From contig CAICTM010000230.1 of NCBI GenBank assembly GCA_903772945.1, forward strand, positions 1 through 64,000: a stretch of DNA of 64,000 nucleotides, in the 5' to 3' direction. Position 1 is the first letter of the stretch. Every line of letters starts with the position of its first letter. The notes below the pieces were generated by a model. The model was not told the DNA's origin and searched no databases. It saw only the letters and a program-made list of their open reading frames with translations. Made by a program: the position numbers and the translations under genes. The stretch comes from Seminavis robusta. Taxonomy: Eukaryota > Bacillariophyta > Bacillariophyceae > Naviculales > Naviculaceae. Shown one piece after another: positions 22,601 through 34,000 of this stretch.

Positions 22601-23074
22601 CTTGACACGCCACGAAAGAATGACGCCTTCGGCAGCACAGCTCTCCTCCTCCATGTTGGTGCTGAGTTCGTCCATTTCGGACTCCTCTTCATCACTGTCC
22701 GTAAGGAGTTTGTGCAAGGAAGCTTCGACGTTGGTCAACAAGGCTTTGGCACTGAATTCCAAGTTTTGTTGCTGGGCTTGGAGCAAGTCTCCCACGCGGG
22801 AAATTTCCGCTTCCCACTGCTCGATAAAGGCGGTGAAATCATCTCCTGTGTGGTTGTGACTGGCAGTGGTGGCGGCTTCCAAGGCGACATGACCATGCGT
22901 GATGCGTTTGCAAGCATTGGAAATCTCGGCATAGAGGGCAGCTTCATGAATGGCAAAGGCCGACAAGTTGTGGTTCGGGTACACTGGAGCGTTGGATAAG
23001 GAGGAAGTCGGAGTTCGGGATTGCCGTTTATTGCTCTCTCGGCGTGGGTTCAAGCTCCTTCTGCGGGTCGACAT
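19628..23074 (-). CDS. VTC polyphosphate polymerase fused to DUF202 and a propeller-like tail
   Basis: A single-exon protein of 1,148 residues. Residues 40-225 resemble a degenerate SPX domain. Residues 250-560 are a VTC catalytic domain: TTKYWV, ITSIYFDS, LRARWYG, FLELKTHHEKW, VRTCYLRAAFQ and VLEVKVAG match the basic tunnel of yeast VTC4, which makes polyphosphate from ATP and feeds it into vacuoles or acidocalcisomes. A Ser/Thr-rich linker follows, then a VTC1/DUF202-like membrane region (about 690-800) with FANERTFIQWIS and three helices. The last 330 residues have beta-propeller-like repeats (LEGLTVIDDRVFALSEG, EAEALAFVPD, WEGVAL) similar to phytase/SdiA-regulated-type propellers. The polymerase call is firm. 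The tail assignment is tentative. Polyphosphate storage fits a phosphate-buffering role in diatoms. Confidence 0.85.
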   Translation of the reverse strand: MSTRRRSLNPRRESNKRQSRTPTSSLSNAPVYPNHNLSAFAIHEAALYAEISNACKRITHGHVALEAATTASHNHTGDDFTAFIEQWEAEISRVGDLLQAQQQNLEFSAKALLTNVEASLHKLLTDSDEEESEMDELSTNMEEESCAAEGVILSWRVKTEELVDACLKLQRFANQNKELLEEIGTYADEKLGTSCLVSLKRRFSQAPWKTGPNSALIVVLSDIYDMIRTAEERQRSGATAAGSKWVAPTSFERATTKYWVREDQLTDLLLAAVAESPLLVYGKSGRLTSKADCLSQRSEGDKLWDQLATPITSIYFDSPSMALYQERLPRREGAQLLRARWYGRRPTGTEVIFLELKTHHEKWINTKSVKERVAIREKDMVKFLSMENWNLNNAEAIALSACPTLDSQGLAKAADRLLRMHDLVVLHGLRPCVRTCYLRAAFQSSSSNALRLTIDRNITMIDESKTLPGSWCLPEDAIIQNTMATRVPFVVLEVKVAGDNATPAIAQDLELRGVIQEATKFSKFLTGAAAFNMDKIGKLPHWADHPAFAAVFAASYGGANTSSLTRNKVDDTSDNTSKTSSDGSSSDKAEKSFNPTASTAGTGRTPSQNAASFAKSGASTRRRGTSSSSALIPNVISSASAAADEEDTTKVRRKGPFGIGGLFACGQNSHKKSRSVAPKRPARVEPKSYFANERTFIQWISASLLLVTISVILLGIDSEHGATSTYARKSGIAVCCGAVIIVFYATYVYFRRLSLLSKGSAYGYIDHVGPFVLAVSVCGGVTVLLVYFLDEIRAAQAVAAKEVYLHEEIGQCYLHSNRGISKLEYQPSDIVVDKKRNALLVPSVQRILLHSLYPPLPNRENRVKTLIEIPNSNLEGLTVIDDRVFALSEGPKRTELIELQWNGEDDELSVIHRWKLSNSEEAEALAFVPDKTRRSGRLFVDVNRQIHIYNVPDPAATTPPQDSDEDDDSLVLSEAEASEPKELERIGSLNNHVLKSGLTEMKISSMYYFEGIAYILHDNEMLLRAWDLDEGELLADIPLPRVEGGFSKEWEGVALERREIVESQGNSLLTERNQNLRGSSEEPTTRSQLILHLALDTPAQIWSLAVEEGPSRGSLILPSCAVSAHASADSISEDESSDSLEGSAGRNG

Positions 23075-23956
23075 GGTAGGTTGGTTAACTTACTAGACTA
23101 ACTGATGATGGATGAGCAGTGGACTGGCTGATGATGAACAAAAGAATGAGAATGTTCGTGCAGATAGATAGATCAAGGGTAGCTGTGTGAAGGGGTAGAA
23201 TCTCTTCCAAGCTGAGCAGCCTGTTGATGTTGCTCTCCAATTAATCTGATACTGATGAAAAGTGAGATATGTGACTGCAAGAACAAGCCACATTCAACAA
23301 AAGTAATCAAGCCTTGGGTGATCCGATCCAGGCAGGACGACAAACCAATTTGGTGGACTGCCTAACTGCTATCGATAGAGGTTCCGACAAGGCTGTGTTG
23401 TTGCTTTATTTTTGAAGAAAGCAAAGAGACACGCAGAGAACCATGAAAGATAAGAAAGCGTGGAATGCACGGGTTAGCTTTTCACTCCATAGTCTTTTGA
23501 GTCACAACGGCACTCATTTATTAAGTCTTGACACAACTTCGGGGAAGCCCTTCCGAAAGTCTGCCAAGTTTGTGGAGCGAGATTTATGCCAATCACTTAG
23601 ACTAAAAAACTCATTCAAACGAGAACGCTAGTAATTTAAAATCTAGACTGTCCACATTATCAAACAAAGTTTGCTGGACTAAAATCCTAAATGATGGATC
23701 ATCCACTCGTGTTGCATCCTTTGGCAACTGTCTTTTGAAAAAGCTCAAGTCTTTCGAACAAGCAACCATTTTGAAAGTTTTGAAGAGGTGCCAAACGAAT
23801 GAGGGACTCGACTCTGCGACCTGTACATCCAAGTTATTAGAGTTGTCCCTCATCAGCGAGGTCAGTATGATTCGTTCTGCTGAATGATTCAATCATGCTG
23901 CTTAACTTTGGTTGGTTGATGAATCTACTAGTAGCTATAGTGGCAATTCTGACTAC

Positions 23957-24012
23957 GCTAATCAAACTGCACGCTATCGTACATGCTAATCAAACTGCAC
24001 GCTACATGCTAC
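23957..24012. repeat. 28-bp tandem duplication
   Basis: Two copies of a unit containing GCTAATCAAACTGCACGCTA, 28 bp apart. Confidence 0.8.
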
Positions 24013-24109
24013 CGGTATGCATGGAACCGTAGGACGGTACCTGCATCGGGAGCCCTGCCACTGGTATCTACCGTGGCTAGAGGTGCGAAGATTGCACCCC
24101 AACACCAGT

Positions 24110-24270
24110 ACCGTAGATGGTTGTCTGTGGAGGTGCGGTACCGGGTACCATCTACCGTGCCGTACCGTACCGTACCGTACCGAACCGTGCCCAAGCCACA
24201 TTCAATTCAGAATGGATTTGAATCTTCTGGCTTGAGCCACCGGTACAGCGTACAGGTACGGTACCCATCA
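24110..24270. repeat. CGTAC / GGTACC palindromic patch
   Basis: A pentamer run (TACCG repeated about five times near 24160-24182) is flanked by several GGTACC palindromes. The sequence can fold back on itself and belongs to the recurrent GGTACCGGTAC word class seen throughout the window. Confidence 0.7.
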
Positions 24271-25798
24271 GCAACACTCCTCCTTTTAAAAAAAAACGAC
24301 TCGACTCACTGAAGCATCTCTTAGCAAGGACACATTAGTGAGAATTTATCAACTCCAACTATTTAGGTCTGTACGTCATGTACAAACATGCATAGTGACA
24401 GCGCCACCTCGCACCGTTGGAATGTGCATTCTCATTTCTTCTGAGCAGGAAACGACCGTCTGATGTCATTAACGGTCATCAGAGGGTCACTCACTGGGAT
24501 CTTTCAGGCATCCTTTCCGGTCTTGACACCAAACTTGACATCGCCAACATCACGTTCAATTAAAGGAAATTGAACTTGGTCAATGTCGCGAGGACACTGG
24601 AAGTCATCCTAGAAATTCTCCAAGAGAAGCACATGTATCTTGCCACGATCCACACGGTCCTTGACGAAAGCGTGACCGCACCGCGGAATTTTAGTCGTTT
24701 GGCTGCGTCGTCAAAGCCAATTTCGAGGCGACTAACACAGCGGTACCGATGCCACATTTATGCCTCTAGCTACTAGCTACCGGTAGCTAGTACGTAGACC
24801 TAGTTTAGCTACCGGTACTGTACTAGTACGGTGCGGTGGCTGGTAGAGCTGATGGCTGATGGGTGGCACCAATACTGTAGGGCGATCGGGAGTGATGGTT
24901 CAGGGGTCCGTAACACTTGGCTTCGGCAACACTTATGCCTATAATAAGCTAAGAGCAGATAGCCGGTGGGGTACGTAATCAGAAGCAAAGGTTGCCAGAG
25001 GTACACTGTACCAGGTTCTGGTCAGCGGAAACCAACACAAAGGGCACTCATCGGGAAGATATCAACCCCATGGCTGGTTACTAGGACTTGGGCAGACCAG
25101 GCAAATTTATCAGTGACTTTTCTTTGAATAGTTCCCCCATTTCTGCGTGTTGCTGTGTTGCTGTACTGGTAGGGTGCGTAGGGTGCGTAGGCGGCCAGTT
25201 TCGGGGACTCCCGAGGTTGATGTGGTTCGGGGGAATGTCTTGGTCCTACGTTGCATTCCTATTCATGGAATTCATTTCAATCGGTTGTAAGTCATCAGTG
25301 TGACCACTCCTTCCAAACACAAATCAAGCTTCAAGGATGTCTTGACCCCACCAGCAAGCGCACTGATGTGCTCCGCTCTCCACAAACGAGAGCCAAGGCA
25401 AACGAGGTCCAAGGCATAGATCTCACAGAAGCTCGGTCCTGGGTCCAAGGACAACCAGCCATCGTGGTTGGTTTGAAATCCGGTTAACATGCTCTCAAGA
25501 GCCAGCTAGGATGACCAGAGGGCTCAACAACGATCCTAGGCACCGCAGCAGCCCCGCTGGGAGCTAGCTCAGTGGTGGCCTCGGTAGACAGTCTCAGCGA
25601 AGGGGAAGCCACGCTAGAACCACCAGGTACTTCAAGGATGTACTTGACCTCCATGGGTTGGGTCCCAATGCATTAAAGTGTCGAGGCAGCCAGCCATGAA
25701 ACTGGCATCGCCGTCATGGAATCAATCTGCATCGATGCCTTCGTGTTGTTTCGTCCCGCCCCACAGCAGCCTTTCGCAAGATACGTAGTTGTACGGTA

Positions 25799-25960
25799 GA
25801 TATCACTCCTCGAATTTTGATGCTCAGCTTGTTTTTACGTGCTAGCTCTGAATGCACGACCGATGTGGTCTCAAGACCACGAGAGTGGAAAAGATCACTC
25901 CTCACAGTTTTGATGTTCAACGTGTTACGTGCTAGCTCTGAATGCACGACTGTTGTGGCA
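25799..25960. repeat. Imperfect direct repeat, about 92 bp apart
   Basis: Two copies share ATCACTCCTC, TTTTGATG and an exact TACGTGCTAGCTCTGAATGC block, separated by about 92 bp. This could be a decayed tandem duplication or remnants of a small element. Confidence 0.7.
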
Positions 25961-26098
25961 ACTGCTGTGACAAACTGCTATGGCCACACTTGCTTCTGAT
26001 GGCGGCTTTTTGCAAGATTCATTGCAGTCGAGCCTCCGTTTACCAATTCGAGGCGCTCTCTTGCTTGTAGACAGATGCGCAATGGGCACCAATCTTGT

Positions 26099-28596
26099 CT
26101 AAGCCATATACACCAGTGCAATGAGGATGTCCTCCTGTGTCGTTTCGATACACTTTGGGAATGAGTGGGTAAACTTGGTTGACCTTGTGCTGATTTCAAA
26201 CATGCTTGCAGTAGTCACTTCCAGTTTATTCAGACGCAGGTCCAAAAACTTTGGGGCCTCTAGGTTTTCAAACTGTTTCTCTGGGGGCGTATCGCTGGGG
26301 ATGTCCCGACGGGATAATCGAACTGCTGCCATGTCGGGCTTTTCGAGCAAGATCACCCCGAACGGGAACCCACTGGGCCACAATGTGAACGGCCGATCGG
26401 TCAAACATGCGGCACGATCAGCAATAAAGGTAATCTTCGTGGCCTCGGGATATTGGGTTTCCAACATTTGTTGGTATGCGGGGACCTTGTGGCTCAACGA
26501 TCCCATGCCCTTGGTCAGCAAATATTCATATCCTGGTGGCCCAATGTCTAGCACTACTCCCACAATCGTTTCCCAAACGCTTCGTTGCCTTCGTGCAACT
26601 TCCGCCTTGGCCAAGTTCACCGTGGGATCAAATGCACGGCAGTATGGGCCCTTGCCATTCAATTGTGTATACAAGACTCCATACACAGACATGGGCCTTT
26701 TCTCGCCCGTCTGTGGATTCCGGCACGCTTCAGGGTTGAACTGCCAAAGAGCATTACTCCATCCTCCAGCCACGCGGGCCACATGTCGGGGGAATTGGTC
26801 GACCACTGCTCGTTGTCGAACTTGCACAACCCCGTGGTGATCCGGAATCATGGATATGGATCGAGGGTCGCCATAGGCGTAAACTGACTTGGGGGAATGG
26901 TTGGCTCTCATGATGGGGACCAAATCGGCGCATTCGGGATAGAGTTGCATCAGGTCCAAGGCAAATCCGAATGGTTGCTCTTTTCCATTGGGCAATGTGT
27001 GGTTTCCATGATGCATCAACATGGCATTTCGTCCATGCAACATCATGGTCCAGCTGAATCGGTATGCCCGTGAGGTATAGGGGAAGGATCCTCCGGTGAT
27101 GATGGGCATGCGAAAGGGAATGGCGAGTTGAAGGAATGCCCACACTAATGCAAAGCACCGTTGTCGCGGCGATGCTCTCGCCTGCTTCCCGCCGACAATA
27201 TACCGATAGATCCATTCTAATAAGTTCCCTTCATCTCGCACCAAGGCTTGTACGGGTACTGCGACTACCACTGCTTTGTCGTTGTTGTCGTTATTGTCAT
27301 CCGTCTTTTTGGACGCCGCATAGGCTCGTGCCTCTTGTTCTCGTTCTTGGTCGTTGCGTCCAATGGGTTGAAAAATGAGCGATCCCGCGAGACAACAACA
27401 GGGAAATGTGTACCCGATGCGTTGACTCATGGTAAAGCATACGAATCCATGAAACATCATGGACAATATGGTAAAGAGTCTGGTGGATTTTTGAGTGGGT
27501 CGTCTCATGGTCAATGCCAAAAACATGCTCGAATCCAGAATGATACCACCCAATGCGACAATGCGAAATAGCATGGGTCCATGTTGTGCGTAGAGTTGTT
27601 TCCATGCGACACCCCGATTGACATTTTGATCTTCAAAGGATGTGAAAATGTTTTTGCAAATGGTTCCATCGAGCCAATCGGGTGTGAATTTCCAGAGTGA
27701 AGCAAAAAAGTAGACCACGGCATAAGTGGTGCGTAACATGATGGCGCCCCATTCGCTCTTTTGAATCCTTTTGGTCAGTCGTTGTTTTTGTCGCTGTTGT
27801 CGTTTTTGTTGGACTGTGCTTGGATTGTCGTTTGTATTCTTGTCGTCCTTAACGTCACTTGTGGTAAATCCCGGTGGAGGAAAGTAGCTGCCTCCTCCCG
27901 CGACAATGACCAAAAAGGCGAGTAGCAGGAATAGATAATGGTGATTGGTGAAAATGTGCACAAAGGCAAAGAATCGAAAGGCATACAAGAGCCACAAGGC
28001 GGTGGCACAAAACTCAAAGCTATACGGAGTTCCCGGAATGCCTCCCAAGGCCGCCGTGATCCCCAGGGCACATCCCCCGTAATAGAGCAATCTGGAGGCT
28101 TCATTGCCCCAGACGGGATTGCTAAATTTGGGTGCCAACTGATATGTGAGGAATTCGAATTGATCATAGGTGAACCAAGTGTCGTGATAGGGATCATTCC
28201 ACGGCTGATGAGGCAGATAGGTGGCGTAGTCCTACAAGAATGAATGGAAGAATGAAAGTAGATAAGATAAGATAAGAAAGATAACATCCACTGCATTTTA
28301 ATGGGGTGCTACCTCATATAACTTACATAGACCAAGATCATGAATAGGATAAATCGGTACATGGCAAGGCACTGGACAATTCGGGTAGGTCCTTCCGCTG
28401 ACCATGCTGCCATGAGCCTTTTCTGGGGATCTGTTTCTTCTTCTACTGGCTTGCTCTTATCTGATGTTGTTGTGCTGGTCATGGGTTTCTTGGGGACGGC
28501 TTGGGCTCGCACAACAGCAGGATCGTTCTGGTCTCCATTCTTGCCGTTGTTTTTCTCTGTCTCCAGGTTGTTCGGTTTGCGTTTTCGAGGGGACAT
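26099..28596 (-). CDS. Gamma-glutamyl-carboxylase-like (GGCX/HTTM) membrane protein, copy 1
   Basis: Two exons, 28596-28327 and 28231-26099, joined in phase 0 after a 95-nt intron, give 800 residues. The N-terminus is polar, followed by at least five membrane helices. YFFASLWKFTPDWLDG aligns with the human GGCX segment containing the catalytic Lys, which is kept. Later, LNGKGPYCRAFDPTVNLAKAE matches the conserved LNGRP...FDPRVDIV segment of the lumenal domain. GGCX uses reduced vitamin K to carboxylate Glu in secreted proteins in the ER, and the HTTM superfamily has wider, poorly known roles. Length and layout are close to animal GGCX (758 residues). Natural substrates in diatoms are not known to me. 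A paralogue lies at 35076 on the other strand. Confidence 0.8.
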
Positions 28597-29085
28597 CTTT
28601 TATTTTGTGATGAATGCCTTACTAAACGAAGGCCAGCTAGCTAAGGAACTCCGACAGTGCACTGCTGCGTTGATTAGATTGATTAGTGAAACAGACAAGA
28701 GGGTTGCTTGAGGATGAGGGGGAGAAGCTATGGAAAGGAAGAGAGGGTCTTGCGGTTGTTGTTGTGTCCGTGCAGACTTCGCATGTTCGGATTTTTGGGG
28801 CGGTACCGGTGGGAAACGGCAAAGATACTGGTACAAGGTTAGAGATCAGGTTTTTGGAGTGTCAAAAGATCTATTTTAGGGCTCAGGGTCTCTTAGAAGT
28901 CCAAACCACAAACCACCACACACCGCCAACCTCTCTCTCTTGTGGGCTTGATCATTCTCAATGTATTCTCATTCATTGCTTCTATCATAGTTGTCTCCCT
29001 CTGCTCTCCTCCAAGTCCACCAAGCAGAGTAGTTTGGGGATTTTTACTTGAAAGGACAAAAAGTCCAAATTCATACATGTAGAAA
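28597..29085. promoter_or_regulatory. Divergent promoter region
   Basis: 489 bp between the divergent starts of the GGCX-like gene and the RTRAF-like gene. A GGTACCGGT word lies at 28802. Nothing else can be assigned. Confidence 0.35.
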
Positions 29086-29970
29086 ATGGCTGACAACAGC
29101 AGCAACAATAATAAAACGGCCAATTCCGATGCCAAAAAGAGCCACAAAAAGGGCGGTGGAAGAGGTCGCGGTGGAAGAGGTGGCCGTGGTGGAGGGAGAG
29201 GAAGGGGGCGCAACACCAACAATGCTGCAGAAGCCAAACGAGACGATAAAGTGATTGATCCCCACGAATGGCTGCAATCGGCACTGGAAAGTCTGGGACA
29301 CTTTGATCCTGCATCGGCACTCACGGCTCTGGATGTACCGGCCGCCAATGAGCAAAAGGAGGAACCACTCCAGAATCTCACGCTTTGGTTGGAAGATCGA
29401 ATCATTCGAAGTTGGTACGTTGCGTTGCTGTGACCCTTGGCTTGGATTAGTGTTGGAGGGGTATCAGCTCTGTCTTCTGCTACTGTTGCACGGTATCTCC
29501 CGAATGCTATTGCTATTCCTAACGGTCCTCACTCCTTCTTTCCAACAATGCGGTTTTCTTAATGCTACAGGAAGTTGGAGGAACGGGAAAAGCTACGCAA
29601 GGATTATTGGAGTCATATCAATACCTACTTGGATGCCTTGGAGTGCCCCAAGGCGTTTTGGTCCGTTGCCAATGATGATACTGCAAACACAGACAACAAC
29701 AAAAACAACAATAATACACAGTGGAGACATTCAGCTCCACACAGGGCTCGAATCATTCATTGGTTGATTGCCTGTGCCACTTCCGAGGCTTTTGGAGATT
29801 GTGAAGCAGCACAAACAACTACTACTACTAAACAAAAAGAACAATCAGCATCCGACGAAGCTTCTAATCCTGTTGCTGCCCAAGAACCAATTCATAACAA
29901 CGATATTCAAAAAGAGGAAACAGAACCATCTAGTCAACCAACAACATCAACAACAGATTCTACTGTTTCC

Positions 29971-30013
<43 letters not shown>

Positions 30014-30324
30014 CCTCCTTACTGACTCCAGACTCCTTTCCATTGGGTTTCTCCACCGGAGATGATGCAGTCGATCAAGTATTACAAGTGTTACGAATGA
30101 ATCTCATTCTACAGCTAGAACAAGACCAGAAACAAGTCAATGCCTTGATTGCACAACTGCAAGCCATCACCGTCAGCAAGGCCAAACCATTGAAAGAAGG
30201 AACCAAAAAGAGAGTGCACAATGCCAATAACAATTCGCCTAATTCTAAACAAGGGAGAGGTGGACGTGGTGGCAGGGGTGGACGAGGAGGGCGGGGAGGA
30301 AGAGGAGGAGGAAAGAAACGGTGA
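29086..30324 (+). CDS. RTRAF/CLE-family RNA-associated protein with RGG tails
   Basis: Exons 29086-29414 and 29571-30324 join at a split Trp codon to give 360 residues. After an RGG/GRG-rich start (about 25-45), the core reads LTLWLEDRIIRSWKLEEREKL, then YWSHINTYLDALECP, then RIIHWLIACATSEAFGD. This matches human RTRAF (C14orf166/hCLE: WLEDQKIRHYKIEDR, YLRDVNCP, AIDWLLGLAVRLEYGD). RTRAF works with the tRNA-ligase complex and RNA polymerase II. Unlike human RTRAF (244 residues), this protein has an Asn-rich insertion, a poly-Gln run of about 15 residues, a C-terminal coiled region and a second GRGG-rich tail. RNA binding through the RGG boxes is likely; a role in tRNA splicing is inferred. Confidence 0.8.
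29971..30011 (+). repeat. (CAA)n coding poly-Gln tract
   Basis: About fourteen CAA codons in a row in the RTRAF-like gene, followed by Ser-Ser. It is a candidate length polymorphism. Confidence 0.9.
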
Positions 30325-31074
30325 CGATTACATCAACGGAATAGTCTCTCTACATGTACTGAGTAGGTAGCTATAAGTGCCGCTTCCTTTCTCTGGTCAA
30401 GATATTGTTTTGGAAGTATATTTCTAGCTAGCTAGGCTAAGGAAGTGTTGAAGAATATGCTACCCAACTGATGCCATGGCAGCGACTGCCAAGGAAGCTA
30501 GCTGGATAGAGCTGTGTTTACCTCGTGGCAATGCTGTCAAATAAATGCCAAACCCATCCACCCCTCTGCCTGTAGCCTGCGTACCGGTAGCTATGTGGTG
30601 TTTGACTGGATCATCATCAAATCAGAACATCACGTCTACCACGATGGTGTGATGCAATGATGCAATACCATGGGAGTCGATCTAAGAGTCACAAATTTCA
30701 AATACTCAGCATCCCTGAATGGGTTTTCAGATAGAGAATCAACGCTCAAGTCAGGTGCAGCACTCGGAGGAGACCAAGATACATGACCTCGAATCTTTTG
30801 ATTCCTGCATAGAAAACAGTCGCGGAGGAGCGAAAGCCGCCTTGAAAGATCCGCCTTGAAAGAAGCACGGTATCTTTTGTTCCAACGCAGCGAGATTGAT
30901 TAGCAAAGAGAAAGTAGAGCACACAAATCCAAGAAAACCTCAAGGTTGTTGCCTGTTGTTTTTCTTTGTTGGTGGATCTGTTCCATCTATCCATCCATCC
31001 ATCCTAATAGACCGAGTAGTGTCTCGCTCTTTTGTCTGATTGATAGATTACCTGAATTTAAGTGCTTTTCCAAG
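30325..31074. other. Intergenic region before the FAD monooxygenase gene
   Basis: 750 bp with CTAGCTAGC words near 30424 and no coding signal. A CCATC tetranucleotide run lies at about 30985-31000. It should contain the 3' end of the RTRAF-like gene and the promoter of the next gene. Confidence 0.35.
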
Positions 31075-34000
31075 ATGCCGGCCGGTGTAGCTTCTGCAAC
31101 ATGGCTCAACAAGATTGCCAAGGAGAAGACAAAGCTTCTCCAGGAGATGTTTGAAATGGAACCGATTCACGTGGAAGTCAAGGATCCCAAAACCAAGAAG
31201 CCTCGTCCTCACTGTCAAGGTGAAGATATCGTCTACAAATGGGATGCAATTTATGCGACGGATCCCATGATGAAGGGTATCGTCGTTGACACTGTGACAG
31301 GTCCTTCGACACCCGGAAAGGACTACGTGGATGACATCAATGCCAATCCAGCCATGCCTTACCAGCAGTTGCGTGCTCTGGTGGGAGATGGAGGAAAGTG
31401 GAAATGGCCCGAAATTTGGAAGAATTTGGTAAGCTACCCCTCTTCAGTTTGTTTCCGGTTAAGATGTTTGCTTTTCAATTCATTAGTGGATGGGTATCTG
31501 ACATCGCCATTATCTATTTGCTTTATCTTTTCTTTATTGTCTCGCCAGGATCTTCTTCCTCGTCGTGGACCTGCTTGGCGTCACATTGACGATCCCTGCA
31601 ACTTGGGAAAAATTGAAAATCCCAATCCCCACATTGTCCCTCTCAAATGTTTGGTTGTGGGAGGAGGCCCCGTAGGACTTCGATTGGCCATTGAACTGGT
31701 TCTAGGAGGTCACCGCGTCACTCTCTTTGAAAAACGTCGTGAAATCATTGACAAGGAATCAGGTCTCTTTGAAAAGGTCGGCTTTACCAACCGTGTCAAT
31801 CGTCCTCACATTAACAACTTTTGTCGTAATGATTTGGATCGTTTGAACGGACGTAACTTTATGACACCAAAGATGTGTTATCCCGTCTTTACCAATGCCC
31901 ACACTTCCTCCATTGGAATTGATGAGTCGCAAATGCTCCTACTCAAGACGGCCCTCTTGTTGGGAGTCAACTTTGAGCTGGGAGTGGGTTACGAAAATGC
32001 TGAAGTTGACATTGAGAATGAAAAGAATCAACGTCCCACATGGTTGGTCTCATACACTGCCGACAAAATTGCCCAAGAACGCTACGGCAAGTCGGATGCC
32101 GGCGAAGAACGCTTTGATTGTCTCTTTGGTTGTGATGGAGGTCAGTCCAAAGTCCGTGTGACTCAAGTGGAATGGTTGGGTGAACCCAAGACCAGGCTGT
32201 ACAAGAAGATGTTTGGAATTGTTTCCAATCTGCGCAAATGTAGCAAGGCCAAGCTTCGATCCTTGGGTCATGAGACTGGTTTGGAACCCGAAGATCGGGC
32301 TGGTGGTACTACAGGAATCTTTTTCTACAAGGCCAGTTACCACAACTACTTTATCGTCCACCCCCCAGCCGATGAGATGGAGGCCAACGGTATCCCGTGG
32401 AAGGGAGTCTTTTCCTTTCACAGAGCCCGTGCGGATCAAAATCAAGAAAAGGTGAACATGAAGAATACTTTGAGGACCTTCATGACCAAAAAGGCCATTG
32501 AACTGGGTATTCCCATTGACGAAACGTTGCCCAATGGTGGATTCGTTGAGGAGCCGAATGATGTGATGGGGTTTGATTTCTCAGAGTTCTACAACTGTGA
32601 AAAGAGTGCTGCTTGCATGGTTCCACCCTTGGAATGGGACACGGATGAGGATGACGAGTGGGTAAGTGGGTGATGGTCTGCCATAACAAATTGCTTGACC
32701 TCTTTGCTAATCATTTGTTTATGGGGCTTCTCTGTCGTTCACCCTCGCGCAGGAAATCCACTGTCCTCTGGTTGCGTTGTGTGGTGATGCCGTGTCGGAT
32801 CCCAATTGGCTGCTTGGTGTGGGTCTTCAGCGTGGATGGAACTCTGCTCTGGACGCGTGCTTTTACGCCGACAACATCTACAACAACAAGCATTTCAATG
32901 GCAAAGTTCCCATGAAGGACGAACCCATTGAAGAACCCATTGAATGGGCCGAACACATGGATAACATGATGAATCTCATGCAAAAGCTCGGAAACAACGC
33001 TCGTGACAGCAAGCTTTCTGAAGAGATGGACACTGGAATGTTGGAAGAAAAGGGTCCCGTTGTGGTTCAGATTCGCAGACAACTAGGTCCGTCAAATAGA
33101 GTTTGTTGGGTTTACCTTGTTGATGTTGGCTTGTGCTAAGCTTCATCTTTTTTGTCTTTTTCTTCTGCTGGCAGCTGGACAAAAGGTTGAGGCCCCCGTT
33201 CCTCAGTACCTGCCTCAGGTTGAGCCATGGGGACGTTACAAGGAGTTTACTTTGGCCATCAAGAACAATTACAAAGGTCAGGATCTCTTCAAGAACATTC
33301 ACCCGTTGGCGACACGTGAACTAGCGATCTTTGAACACAATGCCAAGACTGTCGACAAGGGTGCCTTGTTGAAGAAGAAGGTGACACGTCCTTCCGCTGC
33401 CCTCTTGACATGGCCCAAGCGTTTCGAGTGCTCTGCTTTCTGGGGCATGATGAAGCTCCTCCAGATCGACGGCAAGGCAGCTCCGGGTGAAAAGCCACTG
33501 GACAAGTCGCCAAGGCCGACAAGCCCGCACCGGAGGAGAAGCGCAAAGCACCTCAAGTCAACGCGGAAGAAGTTCAAGAGATTGCGAAACAAAAGAGTTT
33601 CCGTCTGCGCGAGAGCATTGTTCAGCAGGCCATGAACCCCACACCAGCGGGTATCGACAAGAAGGATCGTGGTGGTTTGGATTCGCTCATTTTCCAGGCT
33701 GCCAAGCGCGGAGCGCAGAAATCGGAGGCCGCACCTACGGCAGACGATATCAATTTCTCTCCGAAAGGCCGACGGGGCAGCGCTGTCAAGCGTGATTCCA
33801 TGCTCTCTCCGATGGACATGTCGGCAATTAACAACTTGACGGCGCAGTTGAGCCGAGCAGCCCCTTCGTCAGCCCTGAGCCCTGACGACCCCATGTACGA
33901 AGTCCGCCAGCAGACGATCAAGTATGAAAAGGAAGGCATGCTATCGAAGCTGCATGTTGCGAAGAAGGAGTTTGCGAGGGCACAGGCTGAACAGGAGGCT

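Larger units (their letters stand above)
23075..26098. other. 3-kb gene-poor repeat-bearing region
   Basis: No convincing gene was found in these 3 kb. The region contains a 28-bp duplication (23957-24012), a CGTAC/GGTACC palindromic patch (24110-24270), a short direct repeat pair (25799-25960) and several CTAGCTA and ACCGGTA words near 24770-24830. A frame at 24570-24776 reads through without stops but shows no motif. Parts may be decayed mobile DNA, but no family could be named. Confidence 0.45.

Noticed and set aside
23611-23892. 93-codon frame on the minus strand
   Set aside because: No recognisable motif and no conserved neighbour; likely chance.
24480-24780. Stop-free stretch that might be mobile-element coding sequence
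   Set aside because: No family-defining motif could be read on either strand.
25555-25640. tRNA-like A-box (TAGCTCAGTGG)
   Set aside because: No B-box at the right distance and no acceptor-stem pairing; the match comes from CTAGCTC-type words.
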